Source: Sphingopyxis sp. CCNWLW2 (GTDB taxonomy: Bacteria > Pseudomonadota > Alphaproteobacteria > Sphingomonadales > Sphingomonadaceae). Taken from it: 64,000 nucleotides of DNA. The first letter of the stretch is position 1. The number at the start of each line of letters is the position of its first letter. Of the stretch, positions 1-8,840 are shown piece after piece. The notes beneath the pieces were generated by a model. That model worked only from the letters and a program-made list of their open reading frames with translations, ran no database searches and had not been told where the DNA came from. The stretch is taken from the NCBI RefSeq assembly GCF_037095755.1, contig NZ_JBAWKJ010000004.1, positions 1 to 64,000 of the forward strand, in the 5' to 3' direction. The translations under genes and the position numbers were made by a program.

Positions 1-136
1 TGGCGCCGCCGCATCGCGAATAAGCGCCCTACCCCGCCGGGCCATCCGCCAGCATCTCCATCCCACTATCACCCCGCCCCCAGCCCTAAAACACCACCGC
101 CCCTCCCCATCACATGCTTGATGCGAACCGGCACGG

Positions 137-152
137 CATCAGATGCCTGATG
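137..152. promoter_or_regulatory. Putative operator, CATCA-N6-YGATG family, site 1
   Basis: The inverted repeat reads CATCAGATGCCTGATG and ends about 90 bp before the CMD-family gene start at 244. With one more base on each side the arms are a perfect 7 bp (GCATCAG/CTGATGC) around ATGC. The same 16-bp architecture recurs at eight other gene starts in the window. No regulator can be named from sequence. Confidence 0.7.
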
Positions 153-243
153 CTTCGCTTCGGCGCGCGGTGAACGTCTCTGTCCGGTTGACGCGGCAAG
201 GACGCGGGTCCTAGGCGAAGGCATTGAAAGCAGGAGAAGGGCC

Positions 244-675
244 ATGGCAGAATTGGACAAGAAGCAGGAATCCGGTGTCGCCTTCATCACCGGCGTCATG
301 GGCGAAGCGTTTGGGACAGCATTTCGCGATGCGGCCGAAGCCGACCGCTTTTCATCCGACATCACGCGAATGGCCGCCGGTTGGGCCTTTCACGACGCCT
401 GGCAACATGACGGCATCACGCGCAAGGAAAAGAGTATCACGATCATTTCGGCCCTGATCGCGTCGCGTCAGCCGCTTGAACTCAAGAACCATGTCAAGAT
501 CGGCATAGCGAACGGCCTTACGGCAAAGGAGCTCGAGGGGATCCTGGTTCAACTGACACCCTATGTCGGTTTTCCCTGCATCGCATCGGCACAAACTGCG
601 GTGATCGAGGCGATGCGCGAGGCAGGCGTTTCGCCCGACGGCGTCGAGACGTCCGAAGAACGCGGGCTCCTCTGA
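244..675 (+). CDS. Carboxymuconolactone decarboxylase (CMD)-family protein
   Basis: A 143-residue, all-helical small protein. Residues about 45-130 (from DAWQHDG through LKNHVKIGIANGLT to the end of the helical core) match the CMD/AhpD-like fold. The CxxC redox pair of AhpD-type peroxidases is absent, so a peroxidase role is unlikely; a decarboxylase, lactone-processing or accessory role is possible. The start at 244 is preceded by an AGGAGAAGG ribosome-binding site. The acyl-CoA ligase begins 7 bp after the stop, so the two are co-transcribed. The operator-like repeat at 137-152 lies upstream. The family assignment is firm; the reaction is unknown. Confidence 0.8.
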   Translation: MAELDKKQESGVAFITGVMGEAFGTAFRDAAEADRFSSDITRMAAGWAFHDAWQHDGITRKEKSITIISALIASRQPLELKNHVKIGIANGLTAKELEGILVQLTPYVGFPCIASAQTAVIEAMREAGVSPDGVETSEERGLL

Positions 676-682
676 GCAAGCC

Positions 683-2308
683 ATGGCGTCGCTAGCTCCT
701 GGCAGCCCGCATTTCTCGGGCCTCACGCTTTCGCTGGAGCATAGCCTGCCAGCTGTGATCGCGCATGTGGCGCGCCGGCACGAGGACCGGACGTTCATCG
801 TTGAGGCGGACGGCAGCCGCACCAGCTTTGGAGCCTTCGAAGTGCAGGTGGCCCGGCTCTCTGCAGCACTTGTTGCGCATGGCATCGAACATGGAGACCG
901 CGTCGCGATCTGGGCGCCAAACGGCCGCGAATGGATCGTCGCAGCGAGTGCGATCGAAAGCATCGGCGCGATCCTCGTCCCGATCAACACGCGCTTCAAA
1001 GGGCGCGAGGCCGGCTTCGCCTTATCGAAGACGCGCGCAAGCGCGCTGTTCACGGTCGGCGAATTCCTCGGCAACAACTACACTGCAATGCTTCGCGAGG
1101 CTTGCGGCGACGCGCTCGGCGACACGCCCTGCGCCGGTCTTCCCGCGCTCCGCCATATCGTCGAAATGGATGGCGACGCTTTCGAGACGTTCCAGGCGAC
1201 CCGGTCCGACCCATCCGTGGTCGCGGCGCGGATGGCGGCGGTTCGCCCACAGGATATCGCCGATATTCTTTTCACCAGCGGCACCACCGGCGAGCCGAAA
1301 GGCGCGATGCACAACCATGGCCAGGCGCTTTGGATGCCGGCGGTCTGGAACGAGGCCAATGACCTGCGGGCCGGCGACCGCATGGTGATCGTCAATCCCT
1401 TCTTCCACAGTTTTGGATACCGGTCGGGGTGGGTCTCCGCGCTCATCGCCGGCATTACCGTCTATCCAATCGCGTCATTCGATGCTGCCAATCTACTTGC
1501 CTTGATCGATCGGGAAGCCATTAGCGTTCTCATGGGTCCTCCGACCATCTTCTTTTCGCTGATGGAACATCCCGGTTTCGCCGATCATGATCTGTCATCG
1601 CTTCGCGTCGGGCATACCGGCGCCGCCAATGTGCCGGTCGATTTGATCCGCGCCGCGCGCGAGCAATTCGGTTTCGAAATCTTCCTCACCAGCTTCGGAC
1701 AGACCGAGTCGACAGCGCTCGTGACCGTTAACCGGCCGGGCGATAGTTTCGAGACGATCGCCAAGACCGTCGGCCTTCCCCTGCCCGGCGTCGAACTTCG
1801 GATTTCCAGGAGTGATGGAGGCCAGGCGCCGCAGGGCGAAAGCGGCGAACTGCTGGTTCGCGGCCCGAACGTGATGCAGGGTTACTTCGAAGAGCCAGAG
1901 CAGACCGCGGCGACGATCGATGCTGAAGGATGGCTCCACACGGGAGATGTCGCCTGCATCGGCGTAGATGGCAGACTGCGGATCCTCGACCGGCTCAAGG
2001 ATGTGGTCATCGTCGGAGGCTTCAACGCCTATCCCGCAGAAATCGAAAACATGCTCCGGCAGCACCCCGCGATCGCCGACGCTGCAGTCCTCGCCTGGCC
2101 CGACGAACGCATGGGTGAGGTTTGCGCTGCGGTCGTCATTCTTGCGCCGGGCGCCGACCTGTCGCTCGCAGAATTATCGGCCTGGAGCCGGGAGCAGATG
2201 GCGAACTACAAGGTGCCGCGCCATTTGTTCATGGTCTCGGAATTCCCGCGGACGCCGCTTGGGAAGGTACAGAAATTTGCCCTGCGCGAGCAATTGGCCG
2301 ATATCTGA
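683..2308 (+). CDS. Acyl-CoA ligase (AMP-binding, FadD-type)
   Basis: 541 residues, normal length for an ANL-superfamily ligase that adenylates a carboxylic acid with ATP and transfers it to CoA. The AMP/phosphate loop FTSGTTGEPKG is at residues 197-207. The hinge/C-terminal domain carries GWLHTGD and DRLKDVVIVGGFNAYPAEIE, and the adenylation lysine is K528 in PLGKVQK. It follows the CMD-family gene after 7 bp. It resembles medium-chain or cyclic-acid ligases (FadD3-like). The substrate is not predictable from sequence; the context suggests activation of an acid intermediate before beta-oxidation. Confidence 0.92.
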   Translation: MASLAPGSPHFSGLTLSLEHSLPAVIAHVARRHEDRTFIVEADGSRTSFGAFEVQVARLSAALVAHGIEHGDRVAIWAPNGREWIVAASAIESIGAILVPINTRFKGREAGFALSKTRASALFTVGEFLGNNYTAMLREACGDALGDTPCAGLPALRHIVEMDGDAFETFQATRSDPSVVAARMAAVRPQDIADILFTSGTTGEPKGAMHNHGQALWMPAVWNEANDLRAGDRMVIVNPFFHSFGYRSGWVSALIAGITVYPIASFDAANLLALIDREAISVLMGPPTIFFSLMEHPGFADHDLSSLRVGHTGAANVPVDLIRAAREQFGFEIFLTSFGQTESTALVTVNRPGDSFETIAKTVGLPLPGVELRISRSDGGQAPQGESGELLVRGPNVMQGYFEEPEQTAATIDAEGWLHTGDVACIGVDGRLRILDRLKDVVIVGGFNAYPAEIENMLRQHPAIADAAVLAWPDERMGEVCAAVVILAPGADLSLAELSAWSREQMANYKVPRHLFMVSEFPRTPLGKVQKFALREQLADI

Positions 2309-2358
2309 GAATGGGCGTGCGCGCCGACCTGCAGCACAAAGGAACATTGCCCGGCGGG

Positions 2359-2375
2359 TCGCGCCTTCGGCGCGA
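2359..2375. terminator. Possible stem-loop between convergent genes
   Basis: A 7-bp perfect stem (TCGCGCC/GGCGCGA) closes a TTC loop just after the ligase stop codon at 2308. No T-run follows on either strand, so it is at best a pause or stabilising hairpin. Confidence 0.3.
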
Positions 2376-2459
2376 GAAGCGAGGCTGAGGAAGCTTCGTC
2401 GATCGACGCGTGGCCGTCCTCGTTCTGCTACAGGAAAGCGCGAGTGACGGCACGCCGGG

Positions 2460-3542
2460 CTAGGGCAGCAATTTCTCGAGCTCGTGCTGCGCCGCGGCCG
2501 CGCCAAAGCGTGCCGTATAGGCTGTGTTGACTTGTTCGGTTTGGAACCGGACCTCATTGATCATGAAGATGAAAAGACCCCAGACGATCGACCGCCTGTA
2601 ATCGAGCCAGGCGTCTTCGCGATCCAGTCGCGGGCCGCCGTGCGTCTCGAGCTGTCCAAGATAATATTCCAGGAGTTCGCGTTCCCAACGCGCCCGGTCC
2701 TCAGGTGTGAGGGCACAAACGATATGATAGGCGATTTCGTGGTGCCATGCGGTGCGCGCGACCTGCGCATCGAAGAAACCCGGGGTTCCGTCTTCGGCAA
2801 TATAGAGATTTCCAAGATGCGTATCGCCATGGATGAGGCAGTGCGGCTGCTCCGCCTGAATTTCCCCAAGCCTCCGCAGTGCCGTTTCCATCCAGACACG
2901 ATCCCGAAAACGCTCTGGCACCGCCGCGGCGCGCGGGAGAGCCATATAATGTTCCCAGATTTCGGGCTGCAGATAGGTCTTCATATAGTCGAGACCCCAC
3001 GTATCGAAGCGGCTTGCGATATCGGACCAGCGTCCGCCAGGCTGGAAATGCCCCGTCTCCCAGGTGGCGGCGTGATACGCTGCCATCCCGTCAAGCCTCC
3101 GGGCGATCTGTTCGAAGCTCTGCGGCACGAGCGGATCGCAAAACTCGAGCCCCGGACGCTTCAAATCCTCCAATATCACGATGGACTGGTGCGAGCCCGG
3201 GTCGGAACCCGCGAAATGGCACAGCGGCGTCACCATCGGGATCAGGGGCGCGATGTCGGCGTAAAAACGCGCTTCGTTTGCGTACATTGCCGCAAGGCCG
3301 GGGCTATGGTCCTCAAATCCGCCCTTCACGATCAACGTCGGGCCGAGTGCCTCGCGTCCCGGCCCCTCGCATTCGATGCGGACCCGGACTTTCGTCGATG
3401 TTCCGAAAAGAACTGCGACAGTCTGCGCGTGCGTCACGATGAGGCCCGGATACTGCTCGCGGAGCGCGGCGCCGAGCCAGCCGGCGTCGATATCACAAAT
3501 GCGCAAAGGCAGCGGTAGCGCCGGCGCCGTCGATCTCGTCAT
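2460..3542 (-). CDS. Phosphotransferase (APH/ecdysteroid-kinase-like) family protein
   Basis: 360 residues with a protein-kinase-like APH fold. The catalytic loop is CLIHGDTHLGN, the Brenner HxDxxxxN motif, and the metal-binding segment is GFFDAQVAR. Members phosphorylate small molecules (aminoglycosides, homoserine, ecdysteroids); in catabolic clusters of hydrophobic compounds this subfamily is common but uncharacterised. The ATG at 3542 follows a GGAGG ribosome site. It lies downstream of the TonB receptor on the same strand, separated by a strong terminator. Phosphorylation of a hydroxylated substrate is conceivable. The family is secure, the substrate unknown. Confidence 0.8.
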   Translation of the reverse strand: MTRSTAPALPLPLRICDIDAGWLGAALREQYPGLIVTHAQTVAVLFGTSTKVRVRIECEGPGREALGPTLIVKGGFEDHSPGLAAMYANEARFYADIAPLIPMVTPLCHFAGSDPGSHQSIVILEDLKRPGLEFCDPLVPQSFEQIARRLDGMAAYHAATWETGHFQPGGRWSDIASRFDTWGLDYMKTYLQPEIWEHYMALPRAAAVPERFRDRVWMETALRRLGEIQAEQPHCLIHGDTHLGNLYIAEDGTPGFFDAQVARTAWHHEIAYHIVCALTPEDRARWERELLEYYLGQLETHGGPRLDREDAWLDYRRSIVWGLFIFMINEVRFQTEQVNTAYTARFGAAAAQHELEKLLP

Positions 3543-3555
3543 GAGGGAAATCCTC

Positions 3556-3597
3556 CAAAAGAAAGGGCCCGAACGTCCCCCAAAACGTTCGAGCCCT
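3556..3597 (-). terminator. Rho-independent terminator after the TonB receptor gene
   Basis: A 13-nt stem with one mismatch (arms 3564-3576 and 3585-3597; AGGGCTCGAACGT on the minus strand) and an 8-nt loop is followed on the minus strand by TTTCTTTT. This is a canonical intrinsic terminator. It lies about 60 bp beyond the receptor stop and just before the ribosome site of the phosphotransferase gene, so read-through into that gene may be limited. Confidence 0.85.
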
Positions 3598-3656
3598 GAC
3601 TTCGGCGCTGCCGGCGAAAGTCCCGCGTTGCCCCCGGGACTATCCCGATACGAAGA

Positions 3657-6029
3657 TCAGAATTTATATCCGACCTCGATGCCGTACATCCGCGGCTCGC
3701 CATACACGCTGCTCTGGAAACCCAGCCCTTCCGCGATCAGGCCAAGGACGCCCGTCCGGTAGGTTTCGTCGAGCAGATTGTTGGCGAAAATCGCGACACG
3801 CGCGCCCGAACCGCCAATGTTGCCCAGTTCTGCCCGGACATTGACGAGCGAATAAGCCGGCTGCAGGCCCTCGACCTCGAAATCGTCCAGGAAGATCTTG
3901 CTACGCCAGGTGTAGTTGAACGTGAAGTTCAGCTCTCCAATCTTCGGATCGAGCGGCGGCGTGATCGTCGCGGTGGCGCCAGCCTGGTGCTTCGGGACGC
4001 CGCGCTGGGCGATTTCCGGGCCCAAGGTCGAGGTTGCGCTGCCCGCGAGGATCTTGACCTTGGTGAGCGAGTAGAAGCCGGTCAACGAGAAATTGTCGGT
4101 GCTGAACGTCGCTTCGAATTCGCCGCCCTGGTTACGCTGCTTGGCCGTATTGTCGATGATCGTGAACACATTCCCGTTCACGAACGTCGCGCGCTGCTTC
4201 TGCACGTCGCTACCGTCCTGGCGGAAGATCGCGGTGCTGGTGGTAAGCCGTCCCGCGCCAAGCCGGGTGTTAGTCTTGAGGCCGATTTCATATTCGTCGA
4301 CGAACTCGGGAAGGAACGGCTGCAGCGTCACGAAGCTCGTAGCGCGGGTCGAGAAGCCACCGGCGCGAAAGCCATGCCGGAACGAAGCGTAGGTCGTGAT
4401 CTCGGGGCTCGGCTCCCACTGCACCGTCGCGTCATAGGTCAACTCCTTGAACGATTTGCTGTTCGTGAAGCTGCAATCGGCGAAAGCTACGGTCTGGACG
4501 CCGGCGGTCGCGGCATCCGTGTCGAAGCTGCAGCGGCCGATGCTGCCATCGGGGTTGGGCCGGTTCGGCTGGCTCGGCGATACGGTGATCTTGCGCTTGT
4601 CATAATTGTAGCGAAGACCGCCCGAAACGCTGAACTGGTCGGTGATATCAAAGGTGCCGGCGATAAAGGCTGCCGCGGTACGCGAATAGCCGACCCCGGG
4701 GTTCGCGGTCACGAACAGGGTTGCGTCGGTCGTGCGGGCATTGAGGCCGGCGCCGACGATATTGAGTTCGGGGAGCGTATTCGCAAGCGAGCCGTCCCTT
4801 CCCTTTTCCTCGAAGTAGAAGGCGCCGAGGATGAAATCGAGACGGTTTTCGAATGCCTGGCCCTGGAGCTGCAGTTCTTCGCTGATGTTACGCGTCTTGG
4901 AGAATTGGAATGGCGTGATCAGGAAAGCCGGAATACCGTCATAATCCTGCACCATTTCGCGGCTCTGCTCACGATATCCGAAGATATTCTTGAGGGTGAG
5001 CGCGTCCGAGAGTTCGATCGTCGTCTTGTTTGTGATACCCCAATTCTCGATCTCTTCGCGCGGACCGCCAAAGACATCGAGATTGCCGCCGTCACCCGCG
5101 CCGATATTGAGCGTGAAGCGGCGCTCGCGGAAAAGACGGAGCGCCTCGGCGGCTTGCGCCGGGACATTGGCATCGATGCGCCCGCCCAAACGAAGGCCCT
5201 CATAATTGCTGATGACCGACGGCAGGCGTATGGCCGTCAGGAAAGCAGCCGTGCCCTTTTCTTTCGACTTGTAATAGTCGCCTATGGTCAGCGAGCTGAT
5301 GCCGTCGCGCGGTTCCCAAAGGATCGACCCGCGGATCGTGTCGAAATTCTGGTTGTCGAGGCGCAGGCCCGAGACATCGCGCGCCCAGCCGTCGCGCTTG
5401 TGCGTGAGGCCGGCGATGCGAACGGCAAGCGTGTCGCCCAGCGGCACATTGACCATGCCGTACAGGTCCATCATGTCGTAATTGCCATACTGGCCGCGGA
5501 TTTCGCCTTTGAATACGCCAAGCTCTGGGTGGGCAGGTTCGACGAGAACGGCGCCACCGGTCATGTTGCGGCCGAACAGGGTGCCCTGCACGCCCTTCAG
5601 GACCTGGACCGATTGAATGTCATAAAGGCTCTTGCCGAAGCCATAGGGGCGCGGCTGCACGACTTCCGCAAAATAAGTCCCGACCGGAGGATCGGTGAAA
5701 AGCTGCGTTTCTTGCGTGCGCTGTCCGCGAAGCGAAAAGGCGACGGTGTTGCGCTGGCTTTGCGAGCTTGTGATCGAGAGCGACGGGGTGCGATATTGCA
5801 GCCCCTGAATGTCGGTGACGCCCGACCGCTCTAGGCTCTCACCAGAGATGGCAGAGACCGAAATCGGCACGTCCTGAAGGGCTTCTTCACGACGGCGAGC
5901 CGTCACGATGATCTCGCCGCTGTTATCGCTCGTCGCCTCGTCGGCGGTCGGAGCAGTCTCTTGGGCGTGCGCGGGAACGGCAAAGCCGACCAGCGCGCAG
6001 GTGGTGATCAGAAATGAACGATAGGCCAT
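3657..6029 (-). CDS. TonB-dependent outer-membrane receptor
   Basis: About 790 residues from the ATG at 6029, chosen because GGAGGG sits 6 nt upstream; the in-frame ATGs at 6035 and 6080 have poor spacing. A signal peptide (MAYRSFLITTCALVGF, cut after AHAQ) is followed by the plug domain (EIIVTARRREEALQDVPISV...) and a long beta-barrel ending in the terminal aromatic GYKF. Such receptors import substrates across the outer membrane using TonB-ExbBD energy. In sphingomonads they often accompany catabolic clusters for hydrophobic compounds. No FecR or sigma gene is adjacent, so transport rather than signalling is likely. The ligand is unknown. Confidence 0.95.
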   Translation of the reverse strand: MAYRSFLITTCALVGFAVPAHAQETAPTADEATSDNSGEIIVTARRREEALQDVPISVSAISGESLERSGVTDIQGLQYRTPSLSITSSQSQRNTVAFSLRGQRTQETQLFTDPPVGTYFAEVVQPRPYGFGKSLYDIQSVQVLKGVQGTLFGRNMTGGAVLVEPAHPELGVFKGEIRGQYGNYDMMDLYGMVNVPLGDTLAVRIAGLTHKRDGWARDVSGLRLDNQNFDTIRGSILWEPRDGISSLTIGDYYKSKEKGTAAFLTAIRLPSVISNYEGLRLGGRIDANVPAQAAEALRLFRERRFTLNIGAGDGGNLDVFGGPREEIENWGITNKTTIELSDALTLKNIFGYREQSREMVQDYDGIPAFLITPFQFSKTRNISEELQLQGQAFENRLDFILGAFYFEEKGRDGSLANTLPELNIVGAGLNARTTDATLFVTANPGVGYSRTAAAFIAGTFDITDQFSVSGGLRYNYDKRKITVSPSQPNRPNPDGSIGRCSFDTDAATAGVQTVAFADCSFTNSKSFKELTYDATVQWEPSPEITTYASFRHGFRAGGFSTRATSFVTLQPFLPEFVDEYEIGLKTNTRLGAGRLTTSTAIFRQDGSDVQKQRATFVNGNVFTIIDNTAKQRNQGGEFEATFSTDNFSLTGFYSLTKVKILAGSATSTLGPEIAQRGVPKHQAGATATITPPLDPKIGELNFTFNYTWRSKIFLDDFEVEGLQPAYSLVNVRAELGNIGGSGARVAIFANNLLDETYRTGVLGLIAEGLGFQSSVYGEPRMYGIEVGYKF

Positions 6030-6363
6030 GAGCATCCCTCCATGAACGACAATCAGACGGCGATGCTCTCGGGTCGGCATCGTCCGCGTCGTGCGTCAGC
6101 TACCGCCATTTCGGTGCGGACAAAATAGCGCGGACCCAAAGTGGCGCGTCTCATCAGATACGCGATGATTCCACTGCCGATCGGACGGATTCCGCTACGA
6201 TAACGTGGCTGGCAGCAGGATTTTCAGCGTCTGTGTGCACGCCGGTTGCCCCGCTTCGCCAAACTTCGAGCGGCTGCCCGGACCGGGGAGCGGCTCGCGC
6301 GTTACTGTCGGGATCAAAAGGATCTCCTACGCCCGGCGGCGGCCGATTGCCGCTGCGGTCCTG
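6030..6363. other. Intergenic region upstream of the TonB receptor gene
   Basis: A 334-bp stretch without a convincing gene. It contains the operator-like repeat at 6152-6167 and two direct copies of GCGGAC at 6116 and 6130 (14-bp period), a possible second protein-binding site. No clear -35/-10 pair was recognised. The half nearest the acyl-CoA dehydrogenase stop shows only weak inverted repeats and no T-run. Confidence 0.5.
6152..6167. promoter_or_regulatory. Putative operator, CATCA-N6-YGATG family, site 2
   Basis: CATCAGATACGCGATG lies 122 bp upstream of the TonB receptor ATG. With one more base on each side the arms are TCATC/GATGA. The left half shares CATCAGAT with site 1 at 137. Confidence 0.7.
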
Positions 6364-7491
6364 TCATGCGAAAAGGCTGTCCGCAAAACGATCGACATGA
6401 TCATTGAGGTCACCATATTGCTTTTCCAGCACCATCAGCCGGCGGAAATAATGGCTGATCGCATATTCGTCGGTAAGCCCGTAACCGCCATGGACCTGAA
6501 TGCCGCTGCGCGACACAAGTTGGCTGGCTTCGCCGATGACAATGCGCGCCGCGGACAGAGCTGCTTTGATGTCGGCGTCGGCATTCGCCAACGCATGGTA
6601 AAGCATCGAACGCGCCTGGTGCCCCGCGACGAACATCTCGGCCATCATATGCTGGATCGCCTGGAACGAGCCGATCGCCACGCCGAACTGCTTGCGCTCC
6701 TTCACATAAGCGCCGCAAATCTCGATCGCGGCTTCCATCGCACCGACAGCCTGCGCCATCAGCGCGATCGACGCCCGGTCGATCGCGTCGGCGAGAATAT
6801 CAGCCGCCCGATTGCCCCCGGCCAGCAGCGCCGAGGCCGGCAGCGAGACGTCGCTAAAGCCAATGTCGGCGGCGCGCGTGCCGTCGATCAGTGGATAGGC
6901 GGATATTGCGACGCCCTCACCATCGGCGGGCACGAGAAAAAGGCCAAAGCCAGGCTCGTCCTCAAGTTTCGCACATACAATGACATTCGATGCGCTCGGA
7001 GCATCGAGAACGAGAAGCTTGTCGCCAGACAGGCGGTATCCATCGCCGGAGCGAACCGCCTTCGAAAGCACCGCATCGGCCCCCTCGTCCGCGAGCGCAC
7101 CGAAACCCGCTTCCTGATAGGCGACCGCCAGCCGCGTCTCGCCGCTGGCCAGGTCGCCGAGCAGCGCCGCCGCACTTGCATTTTCGGACGTTTCGCGAAG
7201 GATGTGCCCCGCGAGAACCACCGAGCTTGCGTAGGGTTCGGTTGCCAGAGCGCGGCCCAGGGCGATGTTGAGCAGCGCAACATCCTCGATCGTGCCGTCG
7301 AGACCTCCCGCTTCCTCGGGCAAGGGCAGCGCCAGCCAGCCGAGTTCGGCGAACTGCGCCCAGCGCGCGTCATCGAAACCAAGCGCACCATGCCGTTGGT
7401 CGCGCCAATATTCGACGCCAGCGCCTTCGGCGAGAAGCCGTTCGGCGCTGTCGAGCAACATGGTCTGAATATCGGACTTGGCAAAATCCAT
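6364..7491 (-). CDS. Acyl-CoA dehydrogenase family protein (partner subunit)
   Basis: 375 residues from the ATG at 7491 (MDFAKSDIQTMLLD), which starts 14 bp after the preceding acyl-CoA dehydrogenase stop. The N-terminal alpha domain, central beta domain and C-terminal helical domain (FGVAIGSFQAIQHMMAEM, VHGGYGLTDEYAISHYFRR) are all present. The C-terminal segment where MCAD-type enzymes have the catalytic Glu (YEGT) reads VLEKQYGDL instead. Two dissimilar, adjacent subunits are typical of alpha2beta2 dehydrogenases such as those acting on steroid side-chain CoA esters; that this is such a pair is an inference. FAD-dependent alpha,beta-desaturation with electrons to ETF is the expected chemistry. 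Confidence 0.88.
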   Translation of the reverse strand: MDFAKSDIQTMLLDSAERLLAEGAGVEYWRDQRHGALGFDDARWAQFAELGWLALPLPEEAGGLDGTIEDVALLNIALGRALATEPYASSVVLAGHILRETSENASAAALLGDLASGETRLAVAYQEAGFGALADEGADAVLSKAVRSGDGYRLSGDKLLVLDAPSASNVIVCAKLEDEPGFGLFLVPADGEGVAISAYPLIDGTRAADIGFSDVSLPASALLAGGNRAADILADAIDRASIALMAQAVGAMEAAIEICGAYVKERKQFGVAIGSFQAIQHMMAEMFVAGHQARSMLYHALANADADIKAALSAARIVIGEASQLVSRSGIQVHGGYGLTDEYAISHYFRRLMVLEKQYGDLNDHVDRFADSLFA

Positions 7492-7505
7492 TTCGCAAAT
7501 TCCTG

Positions 7506-8708
7506 TCAGAGTCCGAAGGCGAGCTTCGCCAGAATATTCTTCTGCACTTGTTTCGACCCGCCATAGATGGTGGCTGCGCGGTTGATCAGCGCAACGGTGG
7601 TACGGCCCGGAACATAATCGGGCCACGCCTCGGTCGGCGCGGGCGGCGGTGTCGGTGCGCTGTCGAAAAAGCGGAGAGATTTCTGGCCGAGGAGATCGGC
7701 CTGAAGCATCGTGACCTCCTGCTGCAGTTCGGAGCCACGGATCTTGAGCACGGACGCGGCCGCTGCCTCGGGCGTCGCGAGCTCTTCATGCGCGAGGACG
7801 CGCAGCACCGACCATTCGAGGGCAATGAGATCGGCTTCGATGCGCGCAATCCGTGCACGGATCGCCGGGTCCTCGCAGGCGGGCTTCCCGCCACGCAATT
7901 CTCCGCGCGCGATATCCTTGGCACGCGCAAGTTCGCGCTTGCTCCAGTAGATGAAGCTCGATGTCGTTCGTTCGTGCTCGAGCAGGAACTTGGCGTAGGT
8001 CCATCCCATTCCCGCCTCGCCCACCAACTGGTCGGCCGGCACTTCGACATTGTCGAGAAAGACTTCGCACAGATGGGCTTCCCCGTTGATCTGCGGAATC
8101 TGCCGGACCGTGATGCCGGGCGTGTCCATCTTGATAACCAGGAACGAGATGCCGCGTTGCGGCTTGACGCTCTTGTCGGTGCGGACGAGGAAAAAGCCCC
8201 AGTCGGCGTGCGCCGCGCCGCTTGTCCAGATTTTCTGGCCATTCACGATATAGGTATCACCGACGAGATCGGCGGATGTGCGCAGCGATGCAAGATCGGA
8301 TCCCGAGCCCGGCTCCGAAAAACCCTGTGCCCACATTGTTCCGCCTTCGCGGATCATCGGCAGGAAACGCTCTTTCAGATAGTCGGAGCCATAGGTGTAG
8401 ATTACGGGGCCGAGCATATGCGTGCCGCCCCAGTCGAATTCAGGGGCGTCGAGGGCGTATAGTTCCTCGTTGAAAATGAACAATTGCATCGGGGTCCAAC
8501 CGCACCCGCCATGCTCGACCGGCCAGTGTGGCACCGACCGGCCATGCTCGTTCAGAATGCGCATCCATTCGAGCAAGTCGTCGACGTCGGCATTATTGGC
8601 GACCTTGCGGCGTTGCCGCTCGCGCATATCGGCAGGAAGGACGTCGAGCAAAAAGGCGCGGATTTCCTCGCGGAACGTCTCAAGCTCTGGCTCCAGTCGC
8701 AGGCGCAT
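7506..8708 (-). CDS. Acyl-CoA dehydrogenase
   Basis: 400 residues with a full acyl-CoA dehydrogenase fold. Flavin-binding signatures are WAQGFSEPGSGSDLASL and VNGQKIWTSGAAHAD. The C-terminal motif IYGGSKQVQKNIL has Gly where classical enzymes have the catalytic Glu of YEGT, as in many long or cyclic acyl-CoA dehydrogenases. It is first in a two-gene operon with the smaller partner 14 bp downstream; together they may form a heterotetramer. An operator-like repeat lies 85 bp upstream at 8794-8809. Its electron acceptor is plausibly the EtfBA pair at 35-36.7 kb. Confidence 0.92.
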   Translation of the reverse strand: MRLRLEPELETFREEIRAFLLDVLPADMRERQRRKVANNADVDDLLEWMRILNEHGRSVPHWPVEHGGCGWTPMQLFIFNEELYALDAPEFDWGGTHMLGPVIYTYGSDYLKERFLPMIREGGTMWAQGFSEPGSGSDLASLRTSADLVGDTYIVNGQKIWTSGAAHADWGFFLVRTDKSVKPQRGISFLVIKMDTPGITVRQIPQINGEAHLCEVFLDNVEVPADQLVGEAGMGWTYAKFLLEHERTTSSFIYWSKRELARAKDIARGELRGGKPACEDPAIRARIARIEADLIALEWSVLRVLAHEELATPEAAAASVLKIRGSELQQEVTMLQADLLGQKSLRFFDSAPTPPPAPTEAWPDYVPGRTTVALINRAATIYGGSKQVQKNILAKLAFGL

Positions 8709-8793
8709 CTCACGGCTCCCTAAAGGACTATCGGTAAAGTCTGAAGGTCGTCATGGCTTCAGCCGCACGGCCGCGCAAGGCGCGCCGCTCTCC

Positions 8794-8809
8794 CATCACC
8801 AATGCGATG
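8794..8809. promoter_or_regulatory. Putative operator, CATCA-N6-YGATG family, site 3
   Basis: CATCACCAATGCGATG lies 85 bp upstream of the acyl-CoA dehydrogenase start at 8708, in the 132-bp gap behind the GMC oxidoreductase gene. It suggests this gene pair has its own regulated promoter. Confidence 0.7.
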
Positions 8810-8840
8810 CCTTGCCGCGATGCCGAGTTCTTGCCGCGCG

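Noticed and set aside
69..365. Small minus-strand open frame at the left edge
   Set aside because: Ser/Ala-rich, overlaps the start of the CMD-family gene and its operator, no ribosome site or domain.
3987..5834. Long open frame (615 codons) antisense to the TonB receptor
   Set aside because: Translation is low-complexity and Arg/Glu/Ala-rich with no recognisable domain; it mirrors the receptor codons. The receptor on the other strand has signal peptide, plug and barrel motifs.
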